Origin: Letharia columbiana
Lineage: Eukaryota; Ascomycota; Lecanoromycetes; Lecanorales; Parmeliaceae
Length of the DNA stretch: 64,000 nucleotides
Direction: 5' to 3'
Assembly (NCBI RefSeq): GCF_014066305.1
Contig: NW_023501036.1
Location: forward strand, 1,871,501-1,935,500
Shown here in pieces: positions 36,864 to 49,194 of the stretch. The notes below the pieces were generated by a model. That model made no database searches. It saw only the letters and a list, made by a program, of their open reading frames with translations, and was not told the origin of the DNA. Position 1 is the stretch's first letter. Every line of letters begins with the position of its first letter. Both the position numbers and the translations under genes were made by a program.

Positions 36864-38309
36864 ATGGATCCTCAGGCGCTGGCTTTGCGTCCGACCGTCG
36901 GTCTCACCACAGGTCACTCCAAGGCCATCTTCGGGACTACGATATCATTCCTCATACTCGCAACTGCATTCGTCGCTCTACGAGCGTGGGCCGGCCGATT
37001 GAGACGGAAACCGTATCGCATAGACGACTATCTCGTTTTTGGGGCGCTGGTATGTTCAAGTCCTCAAACCCAAACAGACGTCGCGAGACTGAAGGAAAGC
37101 GCAAATAGTTCCTCTACTATGGTCAAGCAGCCTGTACTCTCGTACGTAAGTATTTCTATCATCTATCATGCTACTTCTCATTTCCAACGCTGATGACGGT
37201 CAAAGAGCTTTTTCTTGGCGGTGCTGGACATCATGTTGAGGAACTTCATCCAAAAAATATTGAGCTCAGTCTCCAGGTCAGTCGAAACCCCTTCGATCAA
37301 TGTCTTACTGCAGCTCGCTGACCCGCGCTCGATAAAATAGATGCTCATTCCCCTGGCGATACTGTACTCCATTGAAATGGCATCAATCAAGTGCAGCATC
37401 TGTTTGATGCTTGTACGCATCTTCTTCATCAGGTCTTTCAGGTAATTCGCATCGCATGCACTCGCTTCATGATTCACGATTTAACTCCAACCCTCGACAG
37501 GATGGCCGCCTATATGGTCATGACCGTCACCATCCTTTGGTCGATATACGCCGCTATTGGTACTTGGGCGCTTTGCACACCCATTGCCTTCAACTGGAAC
37601 CCAATGATTCCTGGTGGACACTGCGCCAACCGTCAGGCAAGCTTCTACGCCATCGGTGTGCTCGATGTTGCAACCGACTGCCTCATCTTCCTGCTTCCTA
37701 TTCCAATGATCTGGAACCTTCAGACAGCTATGCGAAACAAGATCGGACTGTACCTGATTTTTAGCATCGGTGTCGTGTACGTCGATCTTTCTTTGCAATG
37801 CACTTCGCGAGGGCGCCGCATATGCACGAATGCTGACATACTTTACCCCGCGCAGATCCATCATCATCAGCGGACTCCGCGCCAAATCCACCCTCTCAAT
37901 ATCATTCTCAGACTTTACCTACACCGGCGCCTTAGGTTTCATCTGGAGTCAGATAGAACCCGGTATCGGCCTCATCATCGCCTCCTGTCTTCTCCTGCGC
38001 CCAGTCCTCGACAAGATCATGCCGCATGGTCTCAAGATGACGGCAAAGCGCTCCCCGAAACACACCACCGATCGCACAGCTGCCAGCGAGCATACATTTC
38101 CATTGCGAGATGTGGACACAGGGAATACAACGACTACAGCGTTCGCAGCCGCAGGATCGGAGCCTTCGCTGGAAGACGGTGTGACAGGCCCTGGGTGGAA
38201 GTATACGATGATGGATGATGATCGCGCTGTCACTCCGGCTAACGAAAGCATCAAGGTCGAGACGAGATGGGATATAGAGAGACATGAGCGAAAAAGCGCA
38301 GGCGTTTAG
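36864..38309 (+). CDS. Rhodopsin-domain (PTH11-like class) integral membrane protein
   Basis: A seven-TM fungal membrane protein of the family annotated as 'rhodopsin domain-containing protein', related to PTH11-like receptors; ligand unknown. Six exons: 36864-37049, 37109-37145, 37206-37276, 37341-37441, 37501-37776 and 37856-38309, totalling 1125 nt (374 residues), intact. Marks: RKPYRIDDYLVFGAL after TM1, GGAGHHVEEL, IEMASIKCSICLMLVRIFF, then CTPIAFNWNPMIPGGHC and DVATDCLIFLLPIPMIW, and a final IEPGIGLIIASCLLLRP helix followed by a ~100-residue cytosolic tail. The tail is rich in S/T and charged residues. Donors are GTATGT, GTAAGT, GTCAGT, GTAATT and GTACGT. Confidence 0.85.
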
Positions 38310-40043
38310 ACTTTGGATGGACTTTGCGGGCTGTACAGTAAGGATGCGGCGGAAAATGTTTTGGCCCTAATCGATGTATTCCACGCAGACCTTACCAGTC
38401 TATCGATTCTAACACCCTCGAACTTTGATGTTTGAGCGTGCAGTTACGAGGTCCTAAGAACCGTAACTTCATCGACATTCGCACTCTTGCAGCAAACTGT
38501 GCGAGGCCGTATTGGGACTAGCGTCAGACCCGTGACACACTCCAGGTAGAGTAATCACAACCCAGCAATCCGAAAAGATCCATTATCCAAACAACAAGCT
38601 CTGTGAATCAAGCAACAGGCAACTACGATACGCTCGCTCACCGTGTACTAGTACATATCCCATCCTTCATAGTTCTCTATCCGATCACCCGTCGTCATAT
38701 CCTATCTCACCTGTGTCAGTCAACCAACGCGCCGAAAGAGCCAAAAAGGTCATTTGACCCACCACGCTCTATAGGAAATGATAACCTCCCTCCCTCCCCT
38801 CTTCCCCATCTGCCCCCTCCCGTCCCCTCACTCGCTCGCTCACTCACCAGCAGCTACCTCACCCTCCCAGCGTCCCGGCCCCGAGATCCAACCGCGCCAC
38901 CGTTCCGGCATCGATGGGTATCTTCCATCTTCCATCTTCCATCTCTTTCTTTCTTTCTTTCTTTCTTTCTTTCCCCAAAAACCAACATCAGCCCCGCGTC
39001 CACAGAATTATCCTCCCGTCCGTCCGTATTGCCGATTCGATCCCACTCCGGCAAACGCGGGCGTTGTCGGACGGACGGACGGGGAATTCCTTGGGGCCGA
39101 AACATCACTGTTTCCAGCGGCCTCGAGAGGCTGCCTCTGCTCCTTCGATCCTTCGGCCCCGCAGCCAACGCAGTTGACACGCAAGCGCAGCCGAAGCTGC
39201 CCCCACGCCCGCACCGCAGCAGGACAGCCGCACCGATGGCGATCGATGGACGTCGGAAACCGGTCTAGCTGCGTCGCCGTGCTGCATCTGGCGTGTTTGC
39301 GCGCGGATGGGAATGCGGGCCGGGAAGGGGGTTCGAGGCGTCGGGCGAGGGCCGGGTTGGGCACGTAGGTGAGGTGGAAGGCGACGCTGCGCGAGGAGGT
39401 CGGGTTTTGGTGGGAGCTGGGGGGCGGGGCGCTGCGGGCCGGCGTCGGGTGAGGAGGTGGTTGGTGGGGCGGGAGAGGTGGAGGTGTAGGGTTTGGGATG
39501 GGGGGAGGCGTGGTGATGGGATGGGATGGAATAGGGGATGGAAGGGTGTAGAGGGAGGGGAGAGGAAGGTGATGTACTTGGGCCGAAGTCTCATGGTCGA
39601 GGGAGGTTGCTTGTTCGTCGTCTTGGAGCCGCGTCTCTTTGTGTACTAGTACATCACAACCTGATATGCCCAGCAACCAATGGCTTGATGCACCTGTGGT
39701 GTTATCGTTCGCAGAGGAACCCAGGTAGGTTTGAATGCCGATTCGAGTGTCTCCTGGAGTCGGAAAAGTCAATGATGAGTGTCAACCGCGAAAAGGCGGA
39801 AAACGACTTGAAGGGGAAACGTCTTGTGCGGATCTCTCAATCTATTAAACACTACGTGGTCAGTATCTGATCATCATCATCATCATCTGCACTGAGCAGC
39901 AACGAGCCGAGACCACTAACCCAGATGAACAGAAGCAACAAAACCCCCTAAACCGACGCAGCCTCCTTTTCCAAGCCGCCAAACCTTCCGCCCCTCTTCC
40001 TTCCTCCCCTCCCAAAAACTCCACAACCCTCCCCTCCTCCCTC
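38310..40043. other. Intergenic low-complexity region
   Basis: No gene supported. It contains a CTTT microsatellite (about 38943-38973), C-rich 38780-38880 and G-rich 39300-39560 stretches. Long open frames here are Pro/Ser- or Gly/Arg-rich on opposite strands and look like composition artefacts. Confidence 0.5.
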
Positions 40044-40680
40044 TCACTCCCCCTCCCTCGACATCGACCGCAGATACTCCTCGACCCTCACGCACATCCT
40101 CACCCCCAACAACGTCAACCCCGCGTACACATCCTCCTCACCCGCCCTCTCCGTACTGACATCCAGCAACCCGAGCGCCGTCTCGACATCATCCCCCGCG
40201 CGCTCCGCATCCCGCCGTCGTCCAACCCCGACCCGACCGCGGCCCCGGGGTGGAAAGCCGAAAGGCCGGCCTCGAAGTCGGCGAGGCTGGGGACGGGCAC
40301 CGCGCCCGCGACCTGCCGCACGAGGGTCCGGAACGCAGACTGCTCCCTCGCGACCCGCTGCCGCTGCCGTTGCAGCACGAGCAGGCGTTCCTGCCGCGAC
40401 CGCTCGGCGTGCCGCGCGGTTTCTCGTTCCGTTGCCTTCTGCCGGGCCATGGCGTCCTTGATCGTTTGCGTCAGGGAGGTCAGCTGGCGGTATGCGTGCC
40501 GGTGGGCGGGCGAGTCCTGGGGGTTGGTCAGGATCGCGTTCCAGAGCTGGCTGCAGCCGTCGAAGTAGTGCGTTTTGCGCTGCTCGTGGTGGCGGAAGAG
40601 GGAGAGGATGTGGGCGGGTCGGATGAGGCTGTTGAGGGGGGGAGGCGAGGCTGCTGCGCTGCGGGTGTTGGGTCGCTCAT
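40044..40680 (-). CDS. Small HYFDGC-motif protein, copy 1 (two frame breaks)
   Basis: A small fungal protein of unknown function. Starting at ATG 40680 (MSDPTPAAQQ), the expected order is a Pro-rich leader, a conserved block HYFDGCSQLWNAI....SP..RHAYRQL, a coiled-coil-prone Q/R-rich helix, SLADFEAGLSAFHPG, and an acidic C-terminus ending RSMSREGE at 40044. Two single-base deletions interrupt it: in a G7 run on the plus strand (40636-40642) and at 40211-40213. With both restored the length is 639 nt (212 residues). The same block order occurs at about 47540-48108, which supports this reading. Either both indels are sequencing errors or the gene is dead. Confidence 0.55.
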
Positions 40681-42362
40681 GATGACGGGATTCAGAGCTC
40701 TTTTTGTTTGTTTTGGTGGAGGTGAGGGGTTTTTGCTGGTTGTCTTTTTGCTGGGTTGTGGTTGTTGATGGGTGGCTGGTGAGGGGGTTTGAAAGAAGAA
40801 CAACAGGGTGCGTCAATTGAGAGGCTATATTTATAAAAGCAAGAGTCGCATGGCGAAGCAAGTTGCGAGCGTTGCGCCAGAGAAGGGTCTTTGTTCCCTG
40901 ACAATGGCATTGTGATGGCTCTTCAGGACGGATTGAACAAAAACCAATCAGCAAGCCTTCTGCTCTTTGTGCTCTGCTCAACCGATAACGCTCTGCATCG
41001 AATCCGCATTCGAATTTCTTCCTAGCTCTCCAATCAACGCATCTTCCAGGTACAACGCCCATATTTCACAACAATCTCACATGAGTTGTTTCTGATGCTC
41101 CGCGGCTTCGTCTTGTACCGTGGTAGGTTTATGGTTGTATAATCAAGCCTGCTTTTGCTCATCGAGGAACGTCATAGTCTAACCGACCAATAAATTTTCA
41201 TTTCGGAATACAATCCTTGGTCCTTTAAGCCTTTCATTTCCGAGATGTCACATCTTCATCTGTAGTTCGCAGGTTGCCTGGCATTGGTCGAGCTCGGTAG
41301 AAAAGTAATGTTTGTTTTCACCCCACACCTAGAATTTTGGACTCGATCAATATATTGACATTTTGCCCTACCAACAGCAATAGTAGGTAAGATTGTAGCA
41401 CAGTTGAATCGTGACTTGTGAAATTTTCTGGCAATAGTCGACAAATTCTCTTAGTCTAGAGCACGGACTGCTTGATAGCGTATCTGTCCGATCCACACCC
41501 TCCCTCCTCTTCATCCACTCTCTCCTACTCTTGTAGAAATATTCCACCTTCGGCCTCAGGATCTCATTCCCAGGCCCCCTCCCTCATCCAGACTCTCAGT
41601 CGTCACGATCATAAAATCCGGAAAACACTCATTCTCCGCAGACACGGGCGACTCACTGTTCCCACCGAATTGTCTCGAAATCGTAGCTTCCTTGACCGTC
41701 CCGCTGTCGTCGTAGGCTCGAATGTCATCGTGGTTAGAAGGTGCGATATGGTTGTGCGTTTTGGGGTACCAGCATTTCGTCATGAAAGCGGAGCCGGATG
41801 ATTTGCTGTAGTTGAGGCAGCGGCAGACGACGGCGTTGATGGGGTTGGTGGTGATGGTGTATTATTAGGATTTACAGACGCAGGAGCCTGTGGCGTGTGG
41901 TTGCGTTACTGTTGCAGCTGCTGATGGTAGTGCCGACTCGTCTGATGGGTAGATAACGAAAATTACTATCGTAGGATGAATATCTAGAAATCATGGATAG
42001 TACTTGAGGAAGGACAAAAAGCCGAGCGCGAATGAGCCACTGGTGGCCCAAGGGGTCGATGATGCTTGGCCCCGCTGATAATACTGCATAGCCCCGCATC
42101 CCACAGACTTGATTACCCTGTAGGAGAATGGGGAGAAGTCATACCTAGATCTTGGCCACCACAAGCTCGCTTCAAATACAGAGTTTCTCAGGGAGGAGCC
42201 TGCGTGGGAACAAACACGCGCTCCAAACGGGGAGAGGTCATCCGAGCCCCCTTGCTGGAATACACCAAAGGCGAGATATAACCCGTAGGGATAGCGCAGA
42301 CCCTCAACAACTACCAAACGCCCATTCTTCTTCTCTTACAACTAATGCCTCCTACCAGCCAT
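40681..42362. other. Intergenic region
   Basis: No supported gene on either strand; short open frames only. The plus-strand frame 41472-41801 and the minus-strand frame 41991-42317 have no recognisable content. Confidence 0.45.
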
Positions 42363-44468
42363 CTACCCCCTCATTTTCGCCCCGGCCCTCCACTCCCTCG
42401 CAATATCTTCGTACCTCAGAAATTCCACTCCTTCCCTCTCCTTCAACCACTTAACCATCCTCTCCACCATCCCGACCACATGCGCCATACCGCTACAATC
42501 CGGATGCAATACCAAGGGAAACACAAAACCCCCTCCCAGCTCTTCCTCCCCCGATCCATTCTCCCACAGCCACTCAAAGCGATCTTTCCACATCTGCTCG
42601 ATGAGACGCACATCAACGTAGCCATGGGAGTTTTGGACGTGCGGCAAGTAGGGAGAGAGGCGTCATGTCTTCCATGTACCAGTTACATGGAATCTCGACG
42701 AGGGAGGTGGCGGTAGCTGTGGAGGTTGGGATGGGGGTGGGGTGCATCCAGGTTGCAGCGGGTTTGGAGAAGTCGGGAGGTTGGATTTGGGTGTCAATGG
42801 GAGCAAGATATGGCTGGGAATCGTGGGCACAGAGAGACGTGTCTGTTTCCGGGAGTTGTTAGTTGAGAGGTATGGTAGAAGAAAGAAAAAGGTTCGGAGT
42901 TGGTCGTTCTAGTAGACGCACCGTAAGAGAAGCCGTGCTCTACGAGGAGCTTTATCGTTGATTCGCGTATTTGGTACAATGGAGCTCGGTAGCCGACAGG
43001 TTTCTTCCCTGTCAGCTTTGTAGCTAAATCAATGCACTTCTCAAGGACGTCTTTTTCTTGCTGCTCGGTCATTTGATACGCGCCCTAAAAACTTGTTAGA
43101 GAAAGTCCCCTAAGGCAAATACATTTATCGTACCTCGTGCGAATATCCGTGCAAAGCAATCTCGCAACCAGAATCCTTGATAGCTTTAGTAGCCTCAGGG
43201 AATGTTTCCATAGAATGCCCCGGTAGGAACCAAGTCACCTTGTCAGCAACGTCATGCTTCTTAAACAGCTTTACCAAGCGAGTCACTCCGATATTACCGG
43301 CGAAGAATCCTTGCGAGTAATCCGCTTTATTATTAGCGTCATCTTTGCCTGTGCCCAGAAGACCTGATATAGCATCGAAATCCACGGAAAGCGCTACTTG
43401 CACTCTCCGCTTTGGAGGCGGTGGGATTACCGCTGATGGACCCTGTTTCATTTGCGCCGCTGATAATGAGGTTGCTGCGTTCGACGTCGGTTCGTGATGC
43501 TTTACAGCGTCTGACCCCTCTGGCTCTTTCCAGATCAATCTGCCTTCCATTCCTCCGTCGACACTAATACACTCGCCAGAGATGTGTCCCGCTGCGCGAT
43601 GTGAGGCAAGGAAAGCCATGGCACATGCGATGTCTTCCGGTTTGGCAATTTTCCGAAGGGGTACGCTGTCGCGAAACTGGTCAGTTCAACTGTAGACCAG
43701 CTCGCAACGCCAAGTAAAGTGTTTCAAATACTTACGTAGCTTGTGCCTCTGCCCACATTTCCTTCGCGTCGTCAAGTCTTCCTTCGATCAGTGGCGTGTC
43801 GACCCAGCCAGGAGCAACGGCATTGATCCTCGCTTTACTGTTCAGCCGAACGATCTCGTTCTTGACCCCACGCACAAGCCCGTACTGCAAGCCGGCTTTG
43901 CCTGAGGCATACTCGGTATGACCTGCTTGACCAAATTTCCCAGTCTCGCTACCCGTGACCACAATGGCAAGGTTTTCCAACTCCTTGCCAATTTCTTTTT
44001 GGCATATCGCGGCCGACTGTAGAAAGTGTTTGATAGTAAGGAAGGTGCCTCGGATATTGACATTGTATACCTCCTGCCAAAGCTCCAAGGGTATCTCCCA
44101 AATGGGATACTCATGGCTCTCATCCGTGATACCGGCATTGGCTACTAATACATTTATTGGACCATGGTGGTCACGGGCACTCTTCATGCATGTCTTGATG
44201 GAAACCTCGTTCGATATATCTCCTTGGACTATGTGGAGGGTGTCATCGGTGGTCGAAGGAGGGCGATCAATGGGTTTGCGGTCGTGAGCTGTAACCTTGC
44301 AGCCTTGGGCTTGGGAAGTAGATGAATTAGTACTCGCTCAAGCAGGGGAGAGGTCGATTCGTACTCACACAAAAACTCCCTCACCGCTTGGCTCCCAATG
44401 CCTCCAGCCGCTCCAGTGATGAAAACATGGAGGCCTTCGAGTGCGAGGAATGATGCTGTGCCTGACAT
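42363..44468 (-). CDS. Fused short-chain dehydrogenase / NodB polysaccharide deacetylase (one frame break)
   Basis: Two enzymes in one reading frame. Exons: 44468-44369, 44309-43736, 43665-43134, 43084-42922 and 42842-42363. Residues ~1-265 form a classical SDR: TGAAGGIG cofactor motif (~17), ANAG, catalytic VVTGS and YASGK (~165), APGWVDTPL, and a terminal GECISVDGG. After a ~40-residue Pro-containing linker, residues ~310-615 form a NodB/PuuE-like domain: SVDFDAI (Asp motif), HGYSHE (metal-binding His pair), GYRAP, and LHPDCSG (His motif). The SDR end and NodB start are in one exon, so the fusion does not depend on splicing. Near 42651-42653 one extra G (plus strand) breaks the frame between DMTPLS and YLPHVQ; 1849 nt minus one gives 615 residues. 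Function could be modification of a cell-wall or N-acyl substrate, but this is a guess. Confidence 0.85.
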
Positions 44469-45251
44469 AATGCCGGCAGCCAGGAGGGACTTCAAGCCAT
44501 GGTGCTGACAATCCACAACGAGCTCAATGCCAGAAGAGTGTACGCATGCACGGCGACTCTGAGGGATTGTTCTTAGAATTGTCGTTGTAACAATTGATGG
44601 ACTTGTTCCTCGACCCCCCTCAAGATACTTCGGACAAAAAAACACAGTAAGGCCGACCCGATTGCTTGTCTTCCATGACCAGACCTTCCTTGTTGGGCAA
44701 GTGTTGCGAACTGCAGTCCGGCGCCTTCTCAATTAGCCCCCGCTCTTCGAGCATCACATCTCGACAGAGCCAGTCAGCAAGGAGGGCAAGAGGAGGGGTT
44801 TCTTCGTAGGTCTGATGTCCGAACACAATGGCGGGAATTGACCATCCGGCCAATTGAAATCAACTGTATATCGATAGTGGGTTGCAATGGACCCAATAAT
44901 GAAGTTTCAATGCAGTCGTCCCTACCTGGAGCTCGCGCGAGATTTGGCTGGCCGTGATAGGCTAGCGTATGCGTGGACCGAGCGGGCTGTTTTACCGGGG
45001 CGACGATAGGCTTGAAATAAAAGACATTGGGTTGAATAAATGGCAGAACTGCAACCTACCGTGAGGAGGACTACCTTTACCTGAGGCACTAATGCAGTGT
45101 GTAAGACTGGCACCATTCATCCTCTCCTCCAATCGTCCACTTATCGGTCGTTTCACCCTCCCTTCAAGCCCATATACCATGGCCTCCCCTGCTCTGCCGA
45201 CCATGCGCCCAATCACCCCGCTATTGAACCAGCCTGGCCTTTCAAGGCTCT
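44469..45251. other. Divergent promoter region between the SDR-NodB fusion and the APC permease
   Basis: About 780 bases; no gene seen. Divergent arrangement allows shared regulation of the two genes. Confidence 0.5.
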
Positions 45252-47112
45252 ATGGACGAAGCGGAGAAAAACACCAAGAGCTTGGCTGGGCCGAACGACG
45301 ATGTAGACGAAACCTTGGGCACCACGGTTGAGATCATTAATGCTGGAGGCCACAAGCAAGAGCTGGATAGGAACTTCAGTCTACTGAGCATCAGTGCAGT
45401 TGGCATCGTCAATGGCAATACCTGGGCCGCCTTGGGCGGAAGCATTGTTGGTCTCTCTCTTGAAATGAGAGTCTACAATGAGGACTTGTACTGAGTAGCT
45501 GTTATCAGGCCGTAGCAATCTCAAATGGAGGACCTCCTGGGGTCATATACGAATTGTACGAGCCACCTGCTATCCAGCCATGTCAATGCTAACATATAAT
45601 CATAGTATTGCCGTCTCAATCTTCTACTGCCTGATAGCTGCATCCCTTGCAGAGCTCGCCTCAGCCATCCCATCTTCAGGAGGAGTCTACCACTGGGCTT
45701 CGGTTACGGCCGGCAAATATGGCCGAGTCTGCGGCTTCTTCGCCGGTTTCTGGAACTTCTTCGCCTGGTGAGGACATACACAAGAATGATGGAGCGGTTG
45801 TTGACAAGATAGAAGGATATTCGCAGCAGCCTCGACCTCTGCTATCATTGGTGAGTTCAGGACGATCGAAATCACCCTCGAGACGCTGAAACCCTGAAGG
45901 CAACCAGACTGTTCAAATGTACGCCACGTATCATCCTGAGTTTCAAGCGAAGGTACGAGAGCGCGATCATGTAGCTGGATTTGTAATGGCTGATGCTCTC
46001 CCCAGTCTTGGCACGTCTTCGTCAGCTACCTCATCGTCACTTGGTGCTGCTGCTGCATTGTGCTCTTTGCCAACCGTGCCCTTCCTGCACTTAACAACTT
46101 CGGCTTATTCTTCATCCTCGGCGGCGTGTTTATCACCATTGTGGTTTGCGCAGCTGTGCCTGGTAGTGGTGGGAGACCGCCACATGCATCACCTGCTTTC
46201 GTCTTCAAAAATTGGTCTGCAGATATCGGATATTCGTCCAATGGCTTTGTATTCCTGATGGGCATGCTCAACGGAGCCTACGCAATAGGAACGCCGGACT
46301 GCGTCTCCCATCTCGCGGAGGAGATTCCGAGGCCAGAGATCAACGTTCCCAAGGCCATCGCTGCTCAAATGATGATCGGCTTTGTCACTGCCCTGTGCTA
46401 CATGATTGCTATCTTCTTTGCTGTGAATGATCTAAGCGCAGTACTCTCCGGTTCCTCGACTTTCCCGCTCGCTGAAATTTACCGGCAAGCCACAGGTTCC
46501 CGAGCCGGTACGGTCGGCTTGTTGGTCGTCATCTTCTTACCCATAGTCTGCACCTGCATCGACACCTATATTGCAGCTGGGCGTACACTATGGGCTCTGG
46601 CTCGCGACAACGCTACCCCTTTCGGGACTTTTATAGGCCGCGTTGATCCTCGTTGGAGGAACCCGTTCAACGCAACACTCGTTTGCGGCTGCATGTGTAC
46701 AATCTTGGGTTGCATTTACGTCGGTTCCACGACAGCTTTCAACGCCTTCGTAGGCTCCTTCGTGCTCCTATCTTCAAGTTCATACCTTGCCGCTATTCTG
46801 CCGCATCTCCTTTCCCGCAGATCGAACGTCACGCCGGGCCCTTTCTGGATGAACGGACTTGTGGGCTACGCAATTCATGGCATTTCGTGCTCGTACATCG
46901 CGGTGTTCATCGTTATTTTTTGCTTCCCTTACGCGCTTCCGGTACAGGCAAGCAATATGAACTACTCGTGTTTGATCATAGGTGGATTGACCGTCTTTGT
47001 ATCGGTTGTTTGGTTGTTCAAGGGAAGGAAGGGGTATAATGGACCCCAAGCGCTGAATTATAAGGGACGTAAGGTTGAATCTGTCATTGTGGAGAAAGCA
47101 AATGAGGCATGA
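45252..47112 (+). CDS. APC-superfamily amino-acid/choline-type permease
   Basis: A 12-TM uptake permease of the fungal HNM1/GABA-permease-like group; choline, GABA or another amine are possible substrates. Six exons: 45252-45446, 45509-45555, 45606-45767, 45816-45850, 45900-45952 and 46006-47112, totalling 1599 nt (532 residues), intact. Marks: LDRNFSLLSISAVGIVNGNTW before TM1, NGGPPGVIYEF, ASLAELASAIPSSGGVYHW, GFFAGFWNFFAW, NQTVQMYATYHPEF, and GTPDCVSHLAEEIPRPE in the middle of the protein. The 35-nt exon 45816-45850 and the 53-nt exon after it are needed to complete the TM region and have consistent phases. The first donor is a weak GTTGGT. ATG 45252 was preferred; ATG 45181 is in another frame. 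Confidence 0.85.
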
Positions 47113-47539
47113 TGTACTAACCGTTGGGGCAAGAGTAGCGTTGTGAATTTTGTTGAAACATACTGATTGGGTAGTTGAAAAAATCATTGCAATCACTGGC
47201 CTCCTCAGCCGTCAACGTAGCTTATGAATTTCGAGATCAGCCTAAAACCAAGGTATTGTCTTTGTCTTTAGCTACTCATACTACTGTCAGGTAGCAATCG
47301 TACTTGTCATCACCCATCTTGCACACAGAGAGAAGGGTGGCCTATCTTAACAGTGTCATTGTCGATGAACAAACAATTACTCTCTTTGGTGCTCGATACC
47401 TGCAATGGCACGGGGCATTCGTGGCTACTCTATGGATATTCACTTTCTCCCCACTTTCTCCTTCCGCTCTGTTTACACAGACTACCCGAAGCTCATCAAC
47501 AGCCAAAAAACAGCCGAACAAACCTACGAACACAAACCA

Positions 47540-48108
47540 AATCCACAGCGAGCACCGCCTTCGCCGCGCCTCTCGGCCACCTCATATGCCCAGACTTCTC
47601 TGAACAGCAACAGCAGCACTACCTCCAAGGCTGCAGCGGCCTCTGGGAAACCATTCGAGCCAACCCCGAGGTATCCGTGCTTTTCCAACAGGCTCATAGG
47701 AAGCTAGTTGCACTGAAAGCCTTCCTGATGGCCACAGGGAAAGCGATACAAGCAGCCAGCCACCGCGCACCACCGGCGCCAGCGAATCGAATCCACACGC
47801 TCATCCAGCAGACTTAAGGTGCGCGCCCCATCCCAATCTGGGCTGATTTCGCAGCCGGTATCTCGACCTTCCATGAGCGGGCACAGAGCTCCACGTCGCA
47901 TGCGAGCGTGTCGGAGATTTCGTTTGGCAGCCTTGATGATGCAAAGGGTAAGTTGACGGAAGAGAGTGTAGCCGTGGCGTTGACGTTTCTGGGGTGCGAT
48001 ATCACGTCTACGACGGCAGATGAGATTGAGGCTGTGTGGATTCTGCTAGGCGTTCAGGAAGGTACGCGCGATGAGCTGGAGGAGTTCTTGCTCTCAGCAT
48101 CTCGGTAG
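47540..48108 (+). pseudogene. Small HYFDGC-motif protein, copy 2 (in-frame stop, no start)
   Basis: A relative of the gene at 40044-40680 on the opposite strand. The shared order is GHLICPDF, HYLQGCSGLWETI, QQAHRKL, then IP.WADFAAGISTFH and an acidic tail SLDDAKGK...LLGVQEGTRDELEEFLL ending at TAG 48106-48108. One frame covers the whole block, but TAA at 47815-47817 interrupts it between the helix and the ADF segment, and no in-frame ATG sits near the N-terminal border of similarity (the nearest is 47353, far upstream in non-conserved sequence). I read it as a pseudogene. Confidence 0.6.
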
Positions 48109-48834
48109 GGTGATTGGGGGATGTCAATTTGGAGCGGACAGGTAGGAACATGTATCCGTGCAAGATTTTGGATCTGATGCTGTTTATCCCTGAGAAGATA
48201 ACGAATTGGTGCTGGCGGAGATTATTGCACTCTTTTCACGCTAAGAATTTGTTTCAACAAGAAACCGGGGGGGGAGATGGTGCAATTCAAAAGACTCAAT
48301 CAAATTCTCGATTTCTTTCTCACCTGTAGCATATTGTACCCTACTTCGGCCGCACCTAGAGGATAGGCGCTTACGGGTCGAACAGTCGCGCAAACGCACC
48401 GACCTGCGAAAAATCTTCCTCATGCTCATAGCCTGGCTTACAAAGGGAGATTTTGACGCATCCGATAGATACACGGGAAGAAGCGGCCGGATGGCAGTAT
48501 GTGCAAGTATAAGAGCGACGACAATTCCGCTTTTCTACAAAATCGTGCATCCTTCCAAACCAGGGATCGAATAGATCAATTCCAATATGCAGATCGTTGC
48601 TCTATATTACGTCTCACTTTTGGCCCAGATCCTCAGCACCACCCATCATTCATCCATCAGTACCACAACTCAACGGAGACGTGCTCGGTAACCTAACCTT
48701 GTTCGCTAACAATGCCACGTCGTTAACTACTCTCGGGTAAAGTAATCTGCACAAACACACTTCGTCCATTCTAATGTCATCCCAGCCACCCACCCCCGCC
48801 AACACCCTTTCACCTCCACGTCCCCAACACAAAC
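48109..48834. other. Intergenic region
   Basis: No coding sequence recognised. Confidence 0.4.
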
Positions 48835-49191
48835 ATGCTCCTCACCTTCAGCCTCACAATGTACGTTCACGACCGTATCGAGCACTGGGTACACGAGGCG
48901 ATAAAAGGGGCCTACAACGACGCCTCCCACCACCGACGTTCCGAGACGATTCGCGATTCCATATCCCCAGATGACTATATCACGTGGCTTGGTGACGAAG
49001 GCGAACAGGCCATGGACAGCACGGATCTCCGAATCACGCCGGAGCGCAACTTGACGTGGGGCATGTTCTCCGATTGCCTTCCCGTGATCAATTGGTTCGT
49101 GTCGAACTATCCGGAGTGGGATTTCTGGCTCGCGATAGAAGTGGCTGGGGTGGCGGGGAATTTGGGGGAATGTTGGATGTATACACGCTAA
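48835..49191 (+). CDS. Hypothetical small protein (118 residues)
   Basis: A single-exon frame. The composition is protein-like: an N-terminal MYVHDRIEHWVHEAIKG helix, an acidic segment with SPDDYITWLGDEGE, then LTWGMFSDCLPVINWFV and a C-terminal GNLGECWMYTR. The LTWG...hydrophobic-helix...G ending layout resembles many short fungal hypotheticals, but I cannot name a family. There is no signal peptide I would defend; the first eight residues are hydrophobic but end quickly. The start could also be the internal Met nine codons later. Confidence 0.5.
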   Translation: MLLTFSLTMYVHDRIEHWVHEAIKGAYNDASHHRRSETIRDSISPDDYITWLGDEGEQAMDSTDLRITPERNLTWGMFSDCLPVINWFVSNYPEWDFWLAIEVAGVAGNLGECWMYTR

Positions 49192-49194
49192 TGG

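Noticed and set aside
38778..39772. Long overlapping open frames on both strands (196-254 residues)
   Set aside because: Their residues are dominated by Pro/Ser or Gly/Arg, reflecting C- or G-rich low-complexity DNA; no domain or start support.
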